A stretch of 64,000 nt of DNA from Reyranella aquatilis (GTDB taxonomy: Bacteria; Pseudomonadota; Alphaproteobacteria; Reyranellales; Reyranellaceae), in NCBI RefSeq assembly GCF_020880995.1, contig NZ_JAJISD010000009.1, positions 186,001 to 250,000 of the forward strand, given 5' to 3'. A program made the translations under genes and the position numbers. The first letter of the stretch is position 1, and each line of letters starts with the position of its first letter. Below the pieces are notes generated by a model, which saw nothing but the letters and a program-made list of their open reading frames with translations, did not search any database and had not been told where the DNA came from. This document shows positions 49,660 through 58,409 of this stretch, piece after piece.

Positions 49660-51540
49660 ATGGCGTTCCCCCCGGGCTTCCTCGACGAACTGCGCGCACG
49701 CCTCAGCCTGTCCGACATCGTCGGCCGGAAGGTGTCGCTGAAGCGCCGTTCGGGCGCCGAGTATGCCGGACTGTGCCCCTTCCATAACGAGAAGTCGCCG
49801 TCCTTCACGGTCAACGACAAGAAGGGCTTCTATCACTGCTTCGGCTGCGGCGAGCACGGCGACGCGGTCGGCTTCGTGATGAAGACCGAAGGCCTCTCCT
49901 TCCCCGAATCGGTCGAGAAACTGGCCCGCGAGGTCAATCTCCCGGTGCCGCGGGCGACCCCGGCGGAGCGCGAGCGGGTCGAGCGCGCCTCCACCCTCCA
50001 GCAGGTCGTGGAACTGGCGGCGCAATGGTACCAGAAGCAGCTTCGCCTGCCGGTCGGCCGCCAGGGACTCGACTATCTGCGCGGGCGCGGTCTTTCCGAT
50101 GCCGTGATCGACGAATTCCGGTTGGGTTTCGCGCCTGATTCGCGCGACGGCGTGATCGCCGCCCTGAAGCGCGAGAACGTGCCGATCGACAAGATCGTCG
50201 AGGCGGGTCTCGCCATCCAGCCCGAGGACCGGCGCGAGCCCTACGACCGCTTCCGCGGCCGGGTGATGTTCGTCATCAACGACCGCCGCGGCCGCGCCAT
50301 CGCCTTCGGCGGGCGCGTCATGGGCGCAGGCGAGCCCAAGTATCTCAACTCGCCGGAAACGCCGCTCTTCCACAAAGGTGCGAACCTCTACTGCCTCGAC
50401 CTCGCGCGGCAGGCCGTGACCAAGGACCAGCCGGTCATCGTGGCCGAGGGCTACATGGATGTGATCGCCCTGCACGGCGCGGGCTTCAAGGGGGCGGTGG
50501 CGCCACTGGGGACTGCCCTCACCGAGGGCCAGCTGGCGGAGCTCTGGAAGCTGGCCGACGAGCCCTATCTCTGTTTCGACGGCGACAATGCCGGGCGGCG
50601 CGCCGCGGCGCGGGCGGCCGAGCGAGCGCTTCCCCTCCTACGACCCGGCAAGAGCCTCAGGTTCCTGACCCTGCCAGCCGGCGAGGATCCCGACAGCCTG
50701 GTGCGCAAGAAAGGACCGGAGGCGCTGCGCCGTGTGCTCGATCTCGCCCGGCCGCTGTCGGATCTGGTGTGGGACCTGGAAACCGAGGGCAAATCGACCG
50801 ACACGCCCGAGCGTCGCGCCAGCCTGCAGCGCAGCGTCGAGCAGAGGGTGGCCGGTATCGCCGATCCCATCGTCCGGGACTACTACCGGGCCGACATGCG
50901 CGAGCGGCTGAACCGGATGCGACGCCCCGAGAGGCCCGCCTGGCAGCCGGGGGCACGGAAGCCGTTCCGGCGCCCCGGCGACCCCGAGCCCGCGCCTTTT
51001 GCCGCCGGCTCGGCCGCCCGCCTCGCCGGCAGCGATCTCGACGGGTCGCGCCAGGAACGGGTGCTGCTGGGCGCGTTGATCGAGCGGCCGGCCCTCCTCC
51101 ACATCCTGGCCGAGGACGTGGCCTCCCTGCCGCTCGCCAATCCGGAACTGGACCGGTTGCGCAGCGGCCTGCTCGATGCCCTGTCGCTGGTCCCGCAGGG
51201 AGTCGACCCCGCGGCCGACGAGGCGATGGGGGACTCGGCATCCTCCCTTGAAGCCCAGCTCATCGAACAACATCTGGAGAGGATCGGGCTGGGCCGCCTG
51301 GCGGCCACAGCCCGGGCCAAGGCCCGCGAGGCCTTCCGGGACAACCCGGCAGGAACCGAGGGCTGGGTCGGCCAATGGCGCCGCGCCGCCCGGCACCTGA
51401 CCCAGCTCCAGGCCGATCCGGAGGAGCTTAAGCGGGCCGAGGAGGCCCTCGCCGAGGACATGTCGGAGGAGAATTTGCAGCGACTCCAGGCGATTCTCGA
51501 CCGGATGCGGCGCGAAAGCATCGAATCCAATGCCGGATAG
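49660..51540 (+). CDS. dnaG: DNA primase
   Basis: 626 residues. Zinc-binding CHC2 domain at 39-63 (CPFH, then HCFGCG), primase N-terminal core, and Toprim motif VIVAEGYMDVIALHGAGFKG. A low-complexity linker (about 420-450, Arg/Pro rich) leads to the DnaB-binding C-terminal domain. It makes RNA primers in replication. Part of the yqeY-dnaG-rpoD macromolecular synthesis set. Confidence 0.97.
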   Translation: MAFPPGFLDELRARLSLSDIVGRKVSLKRRSGAEYAGLCPFHNEKSPSFTVNDKKGFYHCFGCGEHGDAVGFVMKTEGLSFPESVEKLAREVNLPVPRATPAERERVERASTLQQVVELAAQWYQKQLRLPVGRQGLDYLRGRGLSDAVIDEFRLGFAPDSRDGVIAALKRENVPIDKIVEAGLAIQPEDRREPYDRFRGRVMFVINDRRGRAIAFGGRVMGAGEPKYLNSPETPLFHKGANLYCLDLARQAVTKDQPVIVAEGYMDVIALHGAGFKGAVAPLGTALTEGQLAELWKLADEPYLCFDGDNAGRRAAARAAERALPLLRPGKSLRFLTLPAGEDPDSLVRKKGPEALRRVLDLARPLSDLVWDLETEGKSTDTPERRASLQRSVEQRVAGIADPIVRDYYRADMRERLNRMRRPERPAWQPGARKPFRRPGDPEPAPFAAGSAARLAGSDLDGSRQERVLLGALIERPALLHILAEDVASLPLANPELDRLRSGLLDALSLVPQGVDPAADEAMGDSASSLEAQLIEQHLERIGLGRLAATARAKAREAFRDNPAGTEGWVGQWRRAARHLTQLQADPEELKRAEEALAEDMSEENLQRLQAILDRMRRESIESNAG

Positions 51541-51708
51541 CGGGACCGCGCTGAATCAGGTGCCGGGGCCTATCGCTGCTTGCACTGAAGCCCCATATAG
51601 TAGAAGGGTAGTTTCCGCGGGGCCGCCCTTCCCCGCCTCCCCTTCTTGCAGCCAAATGAACGGCCCGTTGGCCGTCGTATCTGTTTGTCGCACCCAAGGA
51701 TTTGAGTA

Positions 51709-53718
51709 ATGGCGACCAAAACCGCGACCGTAGCGCAACCCGAAGCCACCGACGCCCGCGAGGAGGGCCCCGACGCCCCCCTGCTCGATACCCTTGGCGC
51801 CGAGCTGAAGAAGCTCGTCCAGAAGGGCAAGGAGCGCGGCTACGTTACCTATGACGAGCTGAACGCCGCGCTGCCGCCCGACGAGGTGTCCTCCGAGCAG
51901 ATCGAGGACACGATGGCGATGCTCTCCGAGGCCGGCGTGAACGTCGTCGAGGCCGAGGAGCAGGAAGACAGCGCGAGCGCCAACCCGGCCGAGCCGGCCA
52001 AGACCGCCGTCGTCGCGGCCGAGGCCACGGGCGAGGACGAGGAGCTGGGTCGCACCGACGATCCCGTCCGCATGTACCTGCGCGAGATGGGCAGCGTCGA
52101 GCTGCTGAGCCGCGAAGGCGAGATCGAGATCGCCAAGCGAATCGAGGCCGGCCAGGACAAGATGATCGGCGGCATCTGCGAAAGCCCGATGACGATCACC
52201 GCGCTGCTGCACTGGCGCGACGCGATCAACGAGGGCCGCATCCTGCTGCGCGACGTGATCGACCTCGAGGCCACCCAGGGGGGCGGTGCCCCCGGCGAAG
52301 GCAAGGGTGCGGCCGCGGCCCCCGCCGCACCGCCGGTGCCCCGTCCCGCGATGATGCCGAAGCTGGTGCGTCCGGCGGCCCCCGCGGTGAACGGCGAGGG
52401 TGGCGAAGCGGCGGCCACGGAAGGCGGCGAAGAGGACGACGAGAACGCGCTCTCGCTCTCGGCGCTCGAGGAGAAGCTCAAGCCCGAGGTCCTGCGCACC
52501 CTCACCAAGATCTACAAAGTCTATATCGAGATGTCGAAGGTGCAGAACCGGCGCCTCTCGACACTGGCGCGCGGCCAGAAGCCCAGCGCCGACTTCGAGA
52601 AGAGCTACGAGAAGCACCGCAAGAAGATCGTCGAGCTTGTGCGCACGGTGCACATCAATGCGGCCCGCATCGAACAGCTCAAGCTGTCGCTGTATGACCT
52701 CAACCGTAAGCTGATGATGCAGGAAGGCAAGCTGATGCGGACGGCGGAAAGCTTCCGCATCTCGCGCCAGGACTTCCTCGACAACTACCTCACCCACGAG
52801 ATCGACCCCAACTGGCTCGAGAAGGTCGGCAAGCTGTCGGGCCGGGGCTGGAAGGATTTCGCCAAGAAGCGCGGCCCCGAGATCGAGAAGATCCGGGCGG
52901 AGATCAAGGAGATCTCCGATCACGCCGGCGCCCCGATCTTCGAGTTCCGCCGCATGTGCAAGACCGTCCAGGACGGCGAGCGCGAGATGATGCGGGCGAA
53001 GAAGGAGATGATCGAGGCCAACCTGCGCCTCGTGATCTCGATCGCCAAGAAGTACACGAACCGCGGCCTGCAGTTCCTCGACCTCATCCAGGAAGGCAAC
53101 ATCGGCCTGATGAAGGCGGTCGACAAGTTCGAGTACCGCCGCGGCTACAAGTTCTCGACCTACGCCACCTGGTGGATCCGACAGGCCATCACGCGCTCGA
53201 TCGCCGACCAGGCGCGCACCATCCGCATCCCTGTGCACATGATCGAGACCATCAACAAGCTGGTCCGCACCAGCCGCCAGATGCTGCACGAGATCGGCCG
53301 CGAGCCGCAGCCCGAGGAGTTGGCCGAGAAGCTCGGCATGCCTCTCGAGAAGGTGCGCAAGGTCTTGAAGATCGCCAAGGAGCCGATCTCCCTCGAAACG
53401 CCGATCGGCGACGAGGAAGACAGCCACCTCGGCGACTTCATCGAGGACAAGAACGCCGTGATCCCGCTCGAGGCGGCGATCCAGGGCAATCTCCGCGAGA
53501 GCACGACGAGGGTGCTGGCGACGCTGACGCCGCGCGAAGAGCGCGTGCTGCGCATGCGCTTCGGCATCGGCATGAACACCGACCATACGCTGGAAGAGGT
53601 CGGCCAGCAGTTCTCGGTCACCCGCGAGCGTATCCGCCAGATCGAGGCGAAGGCGCTGCGCAAGCTCAAGCACCCGAGCCGCTCGCGCATGCTGCGCAGC
53701 TTCCTCGACGAGGGCTGA
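51709..53718 (+). CDS. rpoD: RNA polymerase primary sigma factor (sigma-70)
   Basis: 669 residues. Region 1.1 at the N-terminus ([20 protein letters not shown]), region 1.2 ([20 protein letters not shown]), a non-conserved region rich in Ala/Pro/Glu, region 2 ([33 protein letters not shown]), region 3 and region 4 ([20 protein letters not shown]). It is the housekeeping sigma factor. A terminator follows. Confidence 0.98.
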   Translation: MATKTATVAQPEATDAREEGPDAPLLDTLGAELKKLVQKGKERGYVTYDELNAALPPDEVSSEQIEDTMAMLSEAGVNVVEAEEQEDSASANPAEPAKTAVVAAEATGEDEELGRTDDPVRMYLREMGSVELLSREGEIEIAKRIEAGQDKMIGGICESPMTITALLHWRDAINEGRILLRDVIDLEATQGGGAPGEGKGAAAAPAAPPVPRPAMMPKLVRPAAPAVNGEGGEAAATEGGEEDDENALSLSALEEKLKPEVLRTLTKIYKVYIEMSKVQNRRLSTLARGQKPSADFEKSYEKHRKKIVELVRTVHINAARIEQLKLSLYDLNRKLMMQEGKLMRTAESFRISRQDFLDNYLTHEIDPNWLEKVGKLSGRGWKDFAKKRGPEIEKIRAEIKEISDHAGAPIFEFRRMCKTVQDGEREMMRAKKEMIEANLRLVISIAKKYTNRGLQFLDLIQEGNIGLMKAVDKFEYRRGYKFSTYATWWIRQAITRSIADQARTIRIPVHMIETINKLVRTSRQMLHEIGREPQPEELAEKLGMPLEKVRKVLKIAKEPISLETPIGDEEDSHLGDFIEDKNAVIPLEAAIQGNLRESTTRVLATLTPREERVLRMRFGIGMNTDHTLEEVGQQFSVTRERIRQIEAKALRKLKHPSRSRMLRSFLDEG

Positions 53719-53744
53719 GATCGACTCCAATGAGAGACCTTGAA

Positions 53745-53769
53745 AGCCGGGGCCCGTCCCCGGCTTTTT
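53745..53769 (+). terminator. Rho-independent terminator after rpoD
   Basis: Stem AGCCGGGG/CCCCGGCT with a five-base loop, followed by a T run on the plus strand. Located 27 bases after the rpoD stop. Confidence 0.9.
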
Positions 53770-53778
53770 CGTGTCAGG

Positions 53779-54081
53779 TCACTCGCGGTCGGCGATCCGG
53801 ACGAGCGACGGCAGGAGATCGCTCACCTTCATGTGCAGCCGGCGAACTTCCTCCAGCGCGGCCGAAAGGTTCTCCCGAGCCGCAGCGCAATGGCGAGACG
53901 CCTCGCTTCGCACATCGTCCAGCCCCGGATCGATCGCATAGGAATGACCGAGGGCCTTTCCACACTCCGCCAGCACATCGAGCAGCGCCCCCGACCGGTC
54001 CGTGCGATCGGGCGGGTGCATGAAATCCCGGGTGGCGTGCTCGATACGCTCCAACGCCGTGACAAGACCATCGACTTCCAT
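53779..54081 (-). CDS. Hypothetical helical protein, 100 residues
   Basis: Family not recognised. Starts [20 protein letters not shown] with GAGGAG upstream, and continues as a mostly helical, acidic and basic chain with no membrane segment. The longer frame to 54153 adds a stretch unlike protein. The ribosome site and codon pattern make it a likely real gene, but no function can be offered. It converges on rpoD. Confidence 0.6.
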   Translation of the reverse strand: MEVDGLVTALERIEHATRDFMHPPDRTDRSGALLDVLAECGKALGHSYAIDPGLDDVRSEASRHCAAARENLSAALEEVRRLHMKVSDLLPSLVRIADRE

Positions 54082-54177
54082 GGGAGTCTCCTCGGCCGGG
54101 TACGGGACGCTGTCGTCAACGCCGATGCTGTCACCGGGCTGCGCGGCGCACAAGGCCGCCCCGCCCCGGTCCTCCCC

Positions 54178-54831
54178 TCAATTCAGCCGACGGGCCAGCC
54201 AGGAGGGCTGCCGTCGCAGGAACGCTTCCAGCCTCACCTCATAATCGACCGCGACGGCGCCGATGACCGACGGTCGCGCGGCCAACGCCCGCCGCCACGC
54301 CTGCACCTTCGGCAAATCCGCGAAGACACCGAGGTCGACGAAGCGGTCGAAGACGTCGAAGTAGCGGAAGGCCGGCGCGAACACGGCATCGACCAGGCTG
54401 AAGCGGCTTCCCGCGAACCAGGGGCCGGCCCCCAGTTCGCCCTCGAGCCGCACGAACTTCTCGCGTAGCCCCCGGACCTTCGCATCGAATGCCGCCTCGT
54501 CTGGCGTTGTCTCGATGCTCCAGATATCGGCGAGGACAGTAGAGCCGAATTCCATCCAAGCGCGATGGCGGGCGCGGGCGATGGCGTCCTCCGGATGGAG
54601 CCGTGGCGACTCTGTCTCGTCGAGATACTCCACGATGACGGCGCTCTCGAAGAGCACCTCGCGATCGACCAACAGCAGCGGCACCTTGCCCAGCGGCGAG
54701 ATCGCCCTGAACCAGTCGGGCTTGTCGGCGAGATCGACGTCTCGGCGCTCGAAGGGCACGCCCTTCTCCGCGAGCGCGATCGCCGCGCGTTGCACGTAGG
54801 GACACAGATCGAAGGAAACGAGGGTGAGCAT
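54178..54831 (-). CDS. Glutathione S-transferase family protein
   Basis: 217 residues. Thioredoxin-like N-terminal domain with LVSFDLCPYVQRAAIALAEK (catalytic Cys as in omega/beta classes), the cis-Pro segment SPLGKVPLLLVDREVLFESA, and a helical C-terminal domain. Divergent from a MarR regulator, so likely under its control and part of a response to electrophiles or oxidants. Confidence 0.9.
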   Translation of the reverse strand: MLTLVSFDLCPYVQRAAIALAEKGVPFERRDVDLADKPDWFRAISPLGKVPLLLVDREVLFESAVIVEYLDETESPRLHPEDAIARARHRAWMEFGSTVLADIWSIETTPDEAAFDAKVRGLREKFVRLEGELGAGPWFAGSRFSLVDAVFAPAFRYFDVFDRFVDLGVFADLPKVQAWRRALAARPSVIGAVAVDYEVRLEAFLRRQPSWLARRLN

Positions 54832-54848
54832 GATGGCTCCTCATGTGT

Positions 54849-54892
54849 ATGCATTTGCATTTATATACACTCGCCACTTGATGCAAGTGCAT
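54849..54892. promoter_or_regulatory. Twin ATGCA-NN-TGCAT operators between GST and MarR genes
   Basis: Two perfect inverted repeats of the same unit: ATGCATTTGCAT (54849-54860) and ATGCAAGTGCAT (54881-54892). Their centres are 32 bases apart, close to three helical turns, so two MarR dimers could bind the same face. Confidence 0.65.
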
Positions 54893-54911
54893 TAATCTCT
54901 AGAATCGAGGC

Positions 54912-55358
54912 ATGCACCCCCCTGCTCCCTCTGATGCGATCGTCCGGGCCTGGGTCCGGCTGGAGCGCGCCCACCGCGCCGCGCAATCGACCGTCGAGAT
55001 GCGCCTCAAGCAGGCGAATCTGCCGCCGCTGGCGTGGTACGACGCCCTTCTCGAACTGGAGCGCGCCGATCCCGCCGGCCTGCGCCCCTTCGAACTGCAG
55101 AAGGAAATGCTGTTCGCGCAGTACAATCTCTCCCGCCTGGTCGACCGCCTCGAAGCGGCCGGCCATGTGCTCCGTTCGGCGAGCGAAGAGGACGGCCGCG
55201 GCCAGGTGCTCACGATCACGCGGTCCGGCCGGGCGCTGCGCCAGCGCATGTGGCCGGTCTATGCGGCGGCGATCGAGGCCGCCGTCGGCAGCCATCTCTC
55301 CGAGACCGACGCCCTGACGCTCGGCGAGCTGCTGGGCCGCCTTTACGCCAAGCCCTGA
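54912..55358 (+). CDS. MarR family transcriptional regulator
   Basis: 148 residues. Winged helix region with LFAQYNLSRLVDRLEAAGHV as recognition helix and SEEDGRGQVLTITRSGRALR as the wing. A single-domain dimeric repressor. It is divergent from the GST gene, and a twin inverted repeat lies between them, a standard repressor-target arrangement. Confidence 0.92.
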   Translation: MHPPAPSDAIVRAWVRLERAHRAAQSTVEMRLKQANLPPLAWYDALLELERADPAGLRPFELQKEMLFAQYNLSRLVDRLEAAGHVLRSASEEDGRGQVLTITRSGRALRQRMWPVYAAAIEAAVGSHLSETDALTLGELLGRLYAKP

Positions 55359-56195
55359 TCAGCCGAAGCGCAACAGCGGCACGGCCGCCGCCGCCAGCAG
55401 CACGGCGGCAATACGGGTGCGCGTGAAGGGCTCCTTCAGCCAGAACACGGCGATGAGCACCGCAAAGATCGCGCTGGTGTCCCGCAAGGCCGCGGCCGGC
55501 GCGATCGGCGCGTGGCTCCAGACCCAGAGAATGAGCAGGTAGGAGGCCATCGACGCCACGGCCATCGGCAGGGCGAGCCTCCAGTGCGCCGCCACGGGAG
55601 CCCAGGGCGGCCCTGCATGCCGCTGCCGCCAGGCCATGGCCGCCGCATTGGTGATCGACACGACGAAGCCGTAGGCCCACGGCGATCCCGATAGCCGCAC
55701 CCCCTGGGCGTCGCACATGATGTAGGCGGCGGTGCCGACCCCGGCCGCCAGGATCCATCCGAGGGCCTTGCCGGTAACGCCCTGCCCGCGCGCGGCGTCC
55801 CAGGCGAGGACGATCAGCGCCAGGGATATGACCAGGACGCCCGCCATACCCGCGGTACCCAGCCGCTCGCCCGTCAGGACCGCCGCCATCGGCACCACGA
55901 GCAGGACCGCCAGCGATCGGACGACGGGATAGACCAGCCCGAAGCCGCCCAGCTCATAGGCCCGCAGCAGGGCCAGCACGGTGAGCGTGTTCATGAGCGT
56001 CGATGCCGCGATCCATCCGAAGGAGGCGAGGCTCGGGAGTCCCGACCAGAACAGCGCTGGCACGACCAGCAGCGCGCCGATGAGCATCTGGGCGGTCATC
56101 ACCTGCGTCGGATTGCGGCTGCCCTTCACCGCGGCGTTCCATCCGGCGTGCAGCACCGCGCTCAACAGGGCGGCGGACACATCGATGAGGTCCAT
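55359..56195 (-). CDS. EamA/DMT family transporter
   Basis: 278 residues, about ten membrane helices in two EamA repeats (first ALLSAVLHAGWNAAVKGSRN, second ALGWILAAGVGTAAYIMCDA). DMT proteins export metabolites or take up solutes. The gene follows an XRE-cupin regulator on the same strand, a frequent pair in amino-acid or aldehyde-linked export. Confidence 0.85.
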   Translation of the reverse strand: MDLIDVSAALLSAVLHAGWNAAVKGSRNPTQVMTAQMLIGALLVVPALFWSGLPSLASFGWIAASTLMNTLTVLALLRAYELGGFGLVYPVVRSLAVLLVVPMAAVLTGERLGTAGMAGVLVISLALIVLAWDAARGQGVTGKALGWILAAGVGTAAYIMCDAQGVRLSGSPWAYGFVVSITNAAAMAWRQRHAGPPWAPVAAHWRLALPMAVASMASYLLILWVWSHAPIAPAAALRDTSAIFAVLIAVFWLKEPFTRTRIAAVLLAAAAVPLLRFG

Positions 56196-56198
56196 CGC

Positions 56199-56771
56199 TC
56201 AGACCGGCCGCGGCGCCACGATGACCACACAGTAACGTGCCGGCCTGGACGTCGGATTGCGATAGGTGATCGGCCGGTCGAGGACCATGGCCAGGCAATC
56301 GCCGGCATCGAGTTCGTGTCTGTCTTCCCCCAGCGTGATCTCGATCTTCCCCTGCAGCACCCAGACCTGCTGGTGCGTGGTTCCGGGACGCGCCGCGGTC
56401 TCGTAGGCGACCCGGGCGCCGGCCGGAAACTGGACCTCCACGATCTGGATGGGCGACGGATAGCCGCCCGGCGACACGTTGCGACGCAGATAGCCCGATG
56501 CGGGATCGCGCCATTCGACCTGATCGGCGCGACGGGAAACGGGATGCGCAGCCGCCGCCGGCGGCTCGAAGAGGGTGGCCAGCGAGACGCCAAGACCGGT
56601 CGCCAGCTTCTCGAGAACGACGGCGGTCGGGCTGCTCTCTCCCCGCTCGACCAGCGAGATCATCGACCGGCTCACGCCACAGGCGTCCGCCAGCGCCTCG
56701 AGCGACAGGCCCGATCGGCCCCTCAGTTCGCGCACCCGGGCAGCGATGCGATGATTGATGCCATCCTTCAT
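56199..56771 (-). CDS. XRE-family regulator with C-terminal cupin domain
   Basis: 190 residues from MKDGINHRIAARVRELR. Helix-turn-helix in LSLEALADACGVSRSMISLV, then a cupin barrel (YETAARPGTTHQQVWVLQGK, DAGDCLAMVLDRPITYRN) that probably senses a ligand. Start chosen at 56771 because a TATAAT box and an operator palindrome lie just upstream and overlap alternative starts. It ends three bases before the EamA transporter gene and likely controls it. Confidence 0.88.
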   Translation of the reverse strand: MKDGINHRIAARVRELRGRSGLSLEALADACGVSRSMISLVERGESSPTAVVLEKLATGLGVSLATLFEPPAAAAHPVSRRADQVEWRDPASGYLRRNVSPGGYPSPIQIVEVQFPAGARVAYETAARPGTTHQQVWVLQGKIEITLGEDRHELDAGDCLAMVLDRPITYRNPTSRPARYCVVIVAPRPV

Positions 56772-56792
56772 AATGGATTTATCATCCATTAT
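56770..56792. promoter_or_regulatory. Perfect operator palindrome over the XRE-cupin start
   Basis: ATAATGGAT/ATCCATTAT with a five-base spacer. On the minus strand it overlaps a TATAAT -10 box and the start codon, so binding would block transcription; autoregulation is the simplest reading. Confidence 0.65.
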
Positions 56793-56863
56793 ACTGGATA
56801 CAACATCAAGCCCGCCGCTCCTGCTAGAAAGACGACCGGGAAGCGAGCGCTCTGGAGCTTGAG

Positions 56864-57262
56864 ATGGCGGACATAGTCGAGGAATTGCGCGCCCTGTGCC
56901 GCGCCGAACAGGGCGCCGCCGGTGATGCCGCGGGGACCATCGAAGGCGACGCGAGATGGCGGGCGGCGGCCGAAATCGAGGCACTGAGGCGGGGCGCGAG
57001 CGCATCATGGCAGCCGATCGCGACGGCGCCGAAGGACGAGGGTCCCCTATTGCTGTTCTGTCCGGGCCTGGCCGGCAACGCCGCCCGTGAAGTCGTCGTC
57101 GGGACCTGGCGGTTCGATGCCAACCGGCGTTCTCTGGGCTACTGGGTCAGCGATGTCGGGGTCCTCGACCCCGGGTTTGCCGAGACCGGTCCGTGGATCG
57201 AGTACTCCGAGCTTCATCCCACGCAGTGGGCGCGCCTGCCCGCCCCGCCCGCCCGGGACTGA
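56864..57262 (+). CDS. DUF551-like hypothetical protein
   Basis: 132 residues. A helical N-terminus (MADIVEELRALCRAEQGAAG) precedes a compact domain with SWQPIATAPKDEGPLLLFCP, the signature of DUF551, and ends with ELHPTQWARLPAPP. The domain is common in phages and in many proteobacteria; function unknown. No other phage genes are nearby. Confidence 0.7.
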   Translation: MADIVEELRALCRAEQGAAGDAAGTIEGDARWRAAAEIEALRRGASASWQPIATAPKDEGPLLLFCPGLAGNAAREVVVGTWRFDANRRSLGYWVSDVGVLDPGFAETGPWIEYSELHPTQWARLPAPPARD

Positions 57263-57272
57263 CCGAGCCCAC

Positions 57273-57303
57273 AAAAAAAGGCGGCCACGAGGGCCGCCTT
57301 TCC
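57273..57303 (-). terminator. Terminator between the DUF551-like gene and the OmpA-like gene
   Basis: Stem AAAGGCGGCC/GGCCGCCTTT. On the minus strand it is followed by seven U, ending the OmpA-like transcript. On the plus strand it ends in a short T run, so it may work both ways. Confidence 0.8.
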
Positions 57304-57320
57304 TTGGTCGGTTCGACGAC

Positions 57321-57953
57321 TTAGGTGCGCGGCGGCAGCGGAACCTTCGCGTCGTTCAGCAGCTTCACGAGCACCGGAATGCCCGTGGCGTAGTCGCCAG
57401 CGTTGCAAGCGGCAATCGCCTGCGGCGCCGGGCCGGACGCGTCCACGCGCGTGTATTCACGCCACTTCTGAGCCAGCGCGGCGCAGTAGGCGGCATCGTT
57501 CATCGGCATGGCGGCAGCGGCCTGCGCGATCACGATCTCGACGCGACGGTTCTGCGGCTCACGGACGTTCGGGCCGGTCTGGACCAGCAGGCCCTGCTCG
57601 CCGCGGCCGACGACGGCGATGGCGGTGGCGGGAACGCCTTCCTTGACCAGCGCGTCCTTGACCGCGTTGGCACGACGCAGCGACAGCGCCATGTTGTAGG
57701 CCGGCGTGCCCGACGTGTCGGTGTGGCCGGTCGCGGTGATGCGCGCACCACCCTTGGTCTTGTACGCGCCGGCAGCCTGGCCGACGACGTTGGCAGCCTG
57801 GGTGTTCAGCTTGGCGCTATCCCAGTCGAAGAACACCATGAAGCTCTGAGGAGCCGGCGGCGGCGGCGGCGGCGGCGCGGTGGCCGGCGCGGGCTCGTCA
57901 CAGGCGGCGATCATGAATGCAGCAGCAGCGAGAACAAACAACTTCTTGAGCAT
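57321..57953 (-). CDS. OmpA-family outer-membrane lipoprotein
   Basis: 210 residues. Lipoprotein signal with lipobox ending at Cys18 (FMIAAC), a proline-rich linker, then an OmpA-like peptidoglycan-binding domain (ATGHTDTSGTPAYNMALSLR, RRVEIVIAQ). The C-terminal extension after the domain (about 155-210) contains two cysteines (AAYCAALAQKW, IAACNAGDY). It likely tethers outer membrane to peptidoglycan. It is separate from tol-pal genes. Confidence 0.88.
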   Translation of the reverse strand: MLKKLFVLAAAAFMIAACDEPAPATAPPPPPPPAPQSFMVFFDWDSAKLNTQAANVVGQAAGAYKTKGGARITATGHTDTSGTPAYNMALSLRRANAVKDALVKEGVPATAIAVVGRGEQGLLVQTGPNVREPQNRRVEIVIAQAAAAMPMNDAAYCAALAQKWREYTRVDASGPAPQAIAACNAGDYATGIPVLVKLLNDAKVPLPPRT

Positions 57954-58130
57954 AAGCCCCTCTCCCCTATGGCCATATAGCCGCGCCTAATATGCAAAAC
58001 TGACCTTGCGTGAGCAATGCCAAAAAATTGCAGAAGGGCTGACTTGCGACTGCCCGAAACGATCCTCCAAGCCGCAACCGCCCCGTTTAGGTGCCGTTGT
58101 CGTGCGCAATCTCAACAATGGAGGGGTCCT

Positions 58131-58304
58131 GTGAAGCAACTCGCTATCATTACCATTGCCGCGTGTTCTTTCGTCGCGGGCTGTGCGTCCTATACCGAGC
58201 GTGTCGTCGAAAAACCCGTTCCGGCCCGGACGGCCGAGCGCACGGTCGTCTACGACGCCGCGCCGGCTCCCGCGCAGACGACGACCGTCTACACGACCCG
58301 CTGA
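58131..58304 (+). CDS. Small lipoprotein, 57 residues
   Basis: GTG start preceded by GGAGGGG. Lipobox SFVAGC with Cys18, then a short Val/Ala/Thr/Pro-rich tail (ERVVEKPVPARTAERTVVYD). No known domain. Resembles small entericidin-like or surface lipoproteins of alphaproteobacteria; function unknown. Confidence 0.75.
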   Translation: MKQLAIITIAACSFVAGCASYTERVVEKPVPARTAERTVVYDAAPAPAQTTTVYTTR

Positions 58305-58368
58305 TCCGAAGGGCGTGTTTGGTGCGGACGCACGTGTCCGCAGCCGGCCGTCCAATGACTGCAGCCTG

Positions 58369-58396
58369 AAAGCCCGTCTCCGCCAGGGGACGGGCT
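58369..58396. terminator. Hairpin between lipoprotein and amidohydrolase genes
   Basis: Stem AGCCCGTC/GACGGGCT with a ten-base loop. On the minus strand it is followed by TTTC. Between convergent genes it could terminate both. Confidence 0.5.
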
Positions 58397-58409
58397 CTCT
58401 CGTGCGCCG

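Noticed and set aside
51556-53730. Minus-strand open frame of over 700 codons opposite rpoD
   Set aside because: Antisense shadow of rpoD with no domain; only the rpoD frame matches a known family over its full length.
56864-57262. DUF551-like gene as a sign of a prophage
   Set aside because: No integrase, capsid, lysis or other phage genes are nearby, and the domain also occurs outside phages.
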